Of a stretch of 64,000 nucleotides of DNA, positions 60,856 through 64,000 are shown one piece after another. Source of the DNA: Prinsepia uniflora (taxonomy: Eukaryota; Streptophyta; Magnoliopsida; Rosales; Rosaceae); the NCBI GenBank assembly GCA_032719365.1, contig CM064873.1, positions 46,662,332 to 46,726,331 on the forward strand, given 5' to 3'. Within the stretch, counting starts at the first letter, position 1, and every line of letters starts with the position of its first letter. The notes below the pieces were generated by a model. It saw nothing but the letters and a program-made list of their open reading frames with translations. It was not told where the DNA came from and ran no database searches. A program made the position numbers and the translations under genes.

Positions 60856-63800
60856 ACGTGGTATCAGAGCGGGGTTGTCTCTATTCGAGCAACCGTGTAG
60901 CTCTTGGAGTATGTACGCAGGTCGAGGATGTGATATCTCAAGGGGCTGCAGTTCGTGGTCAACCTGATTGTTGGGGTGCCAGTACGATAGTTAGTAGGAT
61001 TGGCATGCCTTGGTTCGGCATTCGATGCCGGGGTTGCCGTAGTTCTGTCGTGGATGACAGTGTGGGACCCTACAAAGGGATAAACAGTATCTTCGAGTTT
61101 TGACCGGGAGACGGTTAGTTGGGATCGTCTTTCACGATGTCGTAGGATCGGTTCCGACGACTGGTTTGGAGTTGCGACCACTCGATGGTCGGACTTGGGT
61201 TGGGTTAAATGGATTTACTGCGGTCGGCAGTTAGTTGTCGGTTTCGGGGAATCCTAGTTGGATTGTCGGTAGGATTGGATTGACGTTTTTACGATGTCAA
61301 GACCGCGGGGTCGGTCAGGTTGTTGATGTTACTGCTTTTCGCAGTTGGGTTCCGAGGAACTCTAGGTGTGATTGTGGAACCCTACCATGGTAGGTATGGT
61401 TCGGGAAGGCGAGTTGACTGGTGGTTTGACTTGGACGACTATTCGGATTTGGATTCGGTAGTCGGTCTAGTCATGTCAGCTTGTGTTGGGACTGCACTTC
61501 GCAGTCAGGGTTGTACGTATCGGTTAGACCGAGTTGGTTGTCGTGCTACTTCAGTTGTGGGTTGGTGCAACTAAGGTCGCGGGAGACCTGGTAGACGACA
61601 TTGGGATAGTCGAGTTGCGACAGGTTAGAGTTTGGTTGGACAGGTTACCAGGGTTGGTACTTGTCGATGGAATCCCTGAGTGGGATACAGAGTAGTTGGT
61701 ACGGGCGATTGATTCAGTTGGATACGGAGTCTGGATATAGCGAGGTCTGGTAGTGAGGTCTGCACGAGTCTGTGGAAGGCACTACTACCGAGAGTGGTTG
61801 TAGCTGTGGTTGTTGGGAATCGGGGACGTTCAGGGGACGTTTTCTTTTCTCGTATGAGTTGTCAGGATGACTGTACTCATAATTGTTAGGTACGAGGGAG
61901 ACTGAGTTTCTCCAATATGAGTTGAGGTACGGGATCGTCGCTCGGTATGAGCGGAGATCCAGGGTTGTCAGATTTGCACCCGGTGTGCCGATGCTGGTAC
62001 TAGTGCTGGTGCTGGTGCCGGTGATCGTGATGGCGATGAGTTACGAGTTGGGAAGCGACTCCGTCGAGATGGGCATATGTTCGGTATCTGTGGTTCGGGA
62101 GTGGATCACGGATAGTTAGGGTACAAGTGGTTGATGTCTGGGTACGTTGTTTCCAATCTTGTTGGAACTTCGAAATCGCGAGAGGTTGCGATTGAGGTGA
62201 CGAGAGGAATGCGGGTTTTCCGCATTGGTAACGGGTATGTCGAAGTCGTTTTGGGTGACTTCTCGGATTCTACCATGATTGATGATGGTAGATGACGTTG
62301 ATGATATGATGTTGTTGGTTGCCACTCGTACACGGATTGTGTATTGGTTGGTGGACCCGGGATTTGTTCTGGACCATCAGGAGGAGATGAGTATATCGAA
62401 GTTAGGTGACTGAGATTTCTCATTTTCTGCTTGGTGGCAGACGATGTTGGTTTACGTGACGTGGTGAATGCAGCGAGTTTGGTTGTATTCACATAGGACG
62501 AGTTTTGATGTCATCGTCTTGGATCATCTTTGGATTTTCCTAGGTGGAATGCCAAGGATCGATACGAGGTGATTGGGGAGGACCCACAGTCTCGATCGTG
62601 ACGTCTATAGTCGTTTGACGTAGTGGTGGATCTGGATCGTGATCTTGATGATCCAGATAGGTGGAGAGTTTATCACTCTTACTTGGATGTTGAGTGGGGC
62701 ATGTTGGGACTGAACTTCTTTTCGAGGTAAATCCCATATGGCTTATTACTCGCCTGAGTAGTTGTCCGATGAGTAGTTTTCCGACGTGGTCGGATATGGT
62801 CGGCCTTAGATGTGTTGATGTTGGGATTGGCTTCCCTATGAAGTCAATCGATCGTATTGTGGTAATCGGTTGAGCGAGTAACCGATAGGTTTGGTTTTGG
62901 TACGTCTCGGTAGACGTGAACGATATTTCAGGTTTTGGTATCGAATTTCTGGATGACGATTCAGGATTTGATTTTGGAACTTGAAAAAGGATTTCTAGAT
63001 TTGGGTTTTGGAATCGGATTCTGGGTGACGATTCAGGATTTGATTCTAGAGCTTGACTGTAGATTTTCTTTTATGGATTTGGGTTCGGAATAGTTATTCC
63101 AAATACTAGCTTACGGAATGATGATTTCGGATTCGAATTTGGACATGATATGGATATGACTTCTGGGTTTGGATTCGGGATTTCGTACGAAATTGCGGAT
63201 TCAGATTCGGATTTGGGAATAGATGATGGGTTGGAGTTTTGATTTGTCTAATACTAGATTGGACAAATGAACTCCATAATTGAAACGTGTTTGACTACGA
63301 CCTAGGTGGTCTGGTTATTGTTGTGGTATGTCGCTGGGTAGATGTACGTACTTTGTACGTTGTTCAAGGTACGATACTAGGCAGACTTGTCGTGCCTGGT
63401 GACGGTATATAGGAGATACCGGTGGTGCGTTGGAGAGCGTATTGGTAGTCGGATTGGTTCTGATACCATCGGATTAGTTGAGGTCGTGGACTGGACATTG
63501 GATACTGTGCATTGGGTCATAGTAGTTCTGATGGGCCTGGTTACACACAGGTCGAGTGTTTTGTTAGTATGCATATACTCCGGTTGAGTGAGTTGGTGGT
63601 TAGTATAACCACAAGGGAGTATAGTGTTAGTTTTCGACTGACGACTGTTAAGTGGTGACGGTCTGTCGGAGGTGTCAGCGTGGATCGTTGAGTGAGGTCT
63701 GATGACTCCCAGTGGGAGCAGACGTCAGGATATCTTAGTGAGTGAGTAAGGAACCGTAGAGTTGTTTATGTCAGCGAAAGGGTAGATTTGACAAGTGGGT

Positions 63801-64000
63801 CGATCATAGGATACTTGGGCTACTCTGATACTGACAGGTGGTGTCAGTTCGGAGCGTACGACTTCTGCTATTCGACGTGGTCGAATGTAGACGAGGCGAC
63901 ATGAGCGTTAGTGGTACGTCTGGTTGCAGACGAGTAAGTATTGTTCTAGTTGGTTGGTGTACGAGGGTACACGTATTTCGAGGTCGATTCTACCTTCCAC
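60856..64000 (+). mobile_element. Interior of element C, second copy, runs off right edge
   Basis: It begins with the primer-binding site TGGTATCAGAGC at 60859-60870. The first about 745 bp have no counterpart in the truncated left copy; 61601-64000 repeats 55077-57476. No gag-pol motif is seen. By the 6524-bp offset, the next LTR should start near 64122, just outside the window. Confidence 0.8.

Overview
The window is plant nuclear DNA, most likely from a eudicot. It has a multi-exon gene with GT/AG introns, many LTR retrotransposon pieces, an L1-type LINE, a hAT element, MULE remnants and a 5S-bearing TRIM. About nine tenths of it is transposable-element sequence. I see no bacterial-style operon, no rRNA or tRNA gene, and no clearly intact host gene. 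The species cannot be named from this sequence.

Layout. Positions 1-5477 hold a minus-strand Ty3/gypsy-type element, cut by a complete plus-strand solo LTR (1598-4337, TSD CTTAA). Positions 5545-9760 are a decayed L1 LINE. Positions 10399-17968 hold a six-exon gene for an INT1-type inositol (sugar-porter MFS) transporter. It carries two reading-frame indels and a lost splice acceptor, so I call it a pseudogene. Its intron 3 holds a 212-bp solo LTR. Positions 18000-21155 are intergenic, with a MITE-like repeat and a possible SINE.

Positions 21156-32575 are one 11.4-kb LTR retrotransposon whose interior is mostly minisatellite. A hAT element (25012-31225) was inserted into that interior. A Cassandra-like TRIM (27928-28645, TSD TATCC) was in turn inserted into the hAT transposase. 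Positions 32576-37083 hold a second MITE-like copy, a triplicated 230-bp unit, a zf-GRF fragment, a 239-bp solo LTR and a MULE transposase C-terminus on the minus strand. Positions 37084-54642 are a nest of LTR elements. It includes a large non-coding element ('A', 37826-47850) containing a solo LTR ('B', 41132-44238, TSD ACTGA), then a minus-strand gag-protease remnant (49466-52330). A MULE N-terminal fragment lies just beyond, at 54643-54830. Positions 54915-64000 are an internal-LTR-internal array of a second large non-coding element ('C').

The most unusual material is inside the giant LTRs. LTR-1, B and C, from diverged families, share three features: a conserved box near GACAGGYGGCA, a perfect 12-bp inverted repeat (CTGTGAGTGGAC / GTCCACTCACAG) whose left arm contains a splice-donor-like GTGAGT, and, between those arms, arrays of short hairpins. 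LTR A has the box and a hairpin array but only a decayed inverted repeat. Hairpin arms change in a compensating way between units and between families. Together these suggest conserved RNA or DNA structure in non-coding retrotransposon LTRs. LTR C also carries a dense cluster of ACGT-core (bZIP/G-box) motifs.
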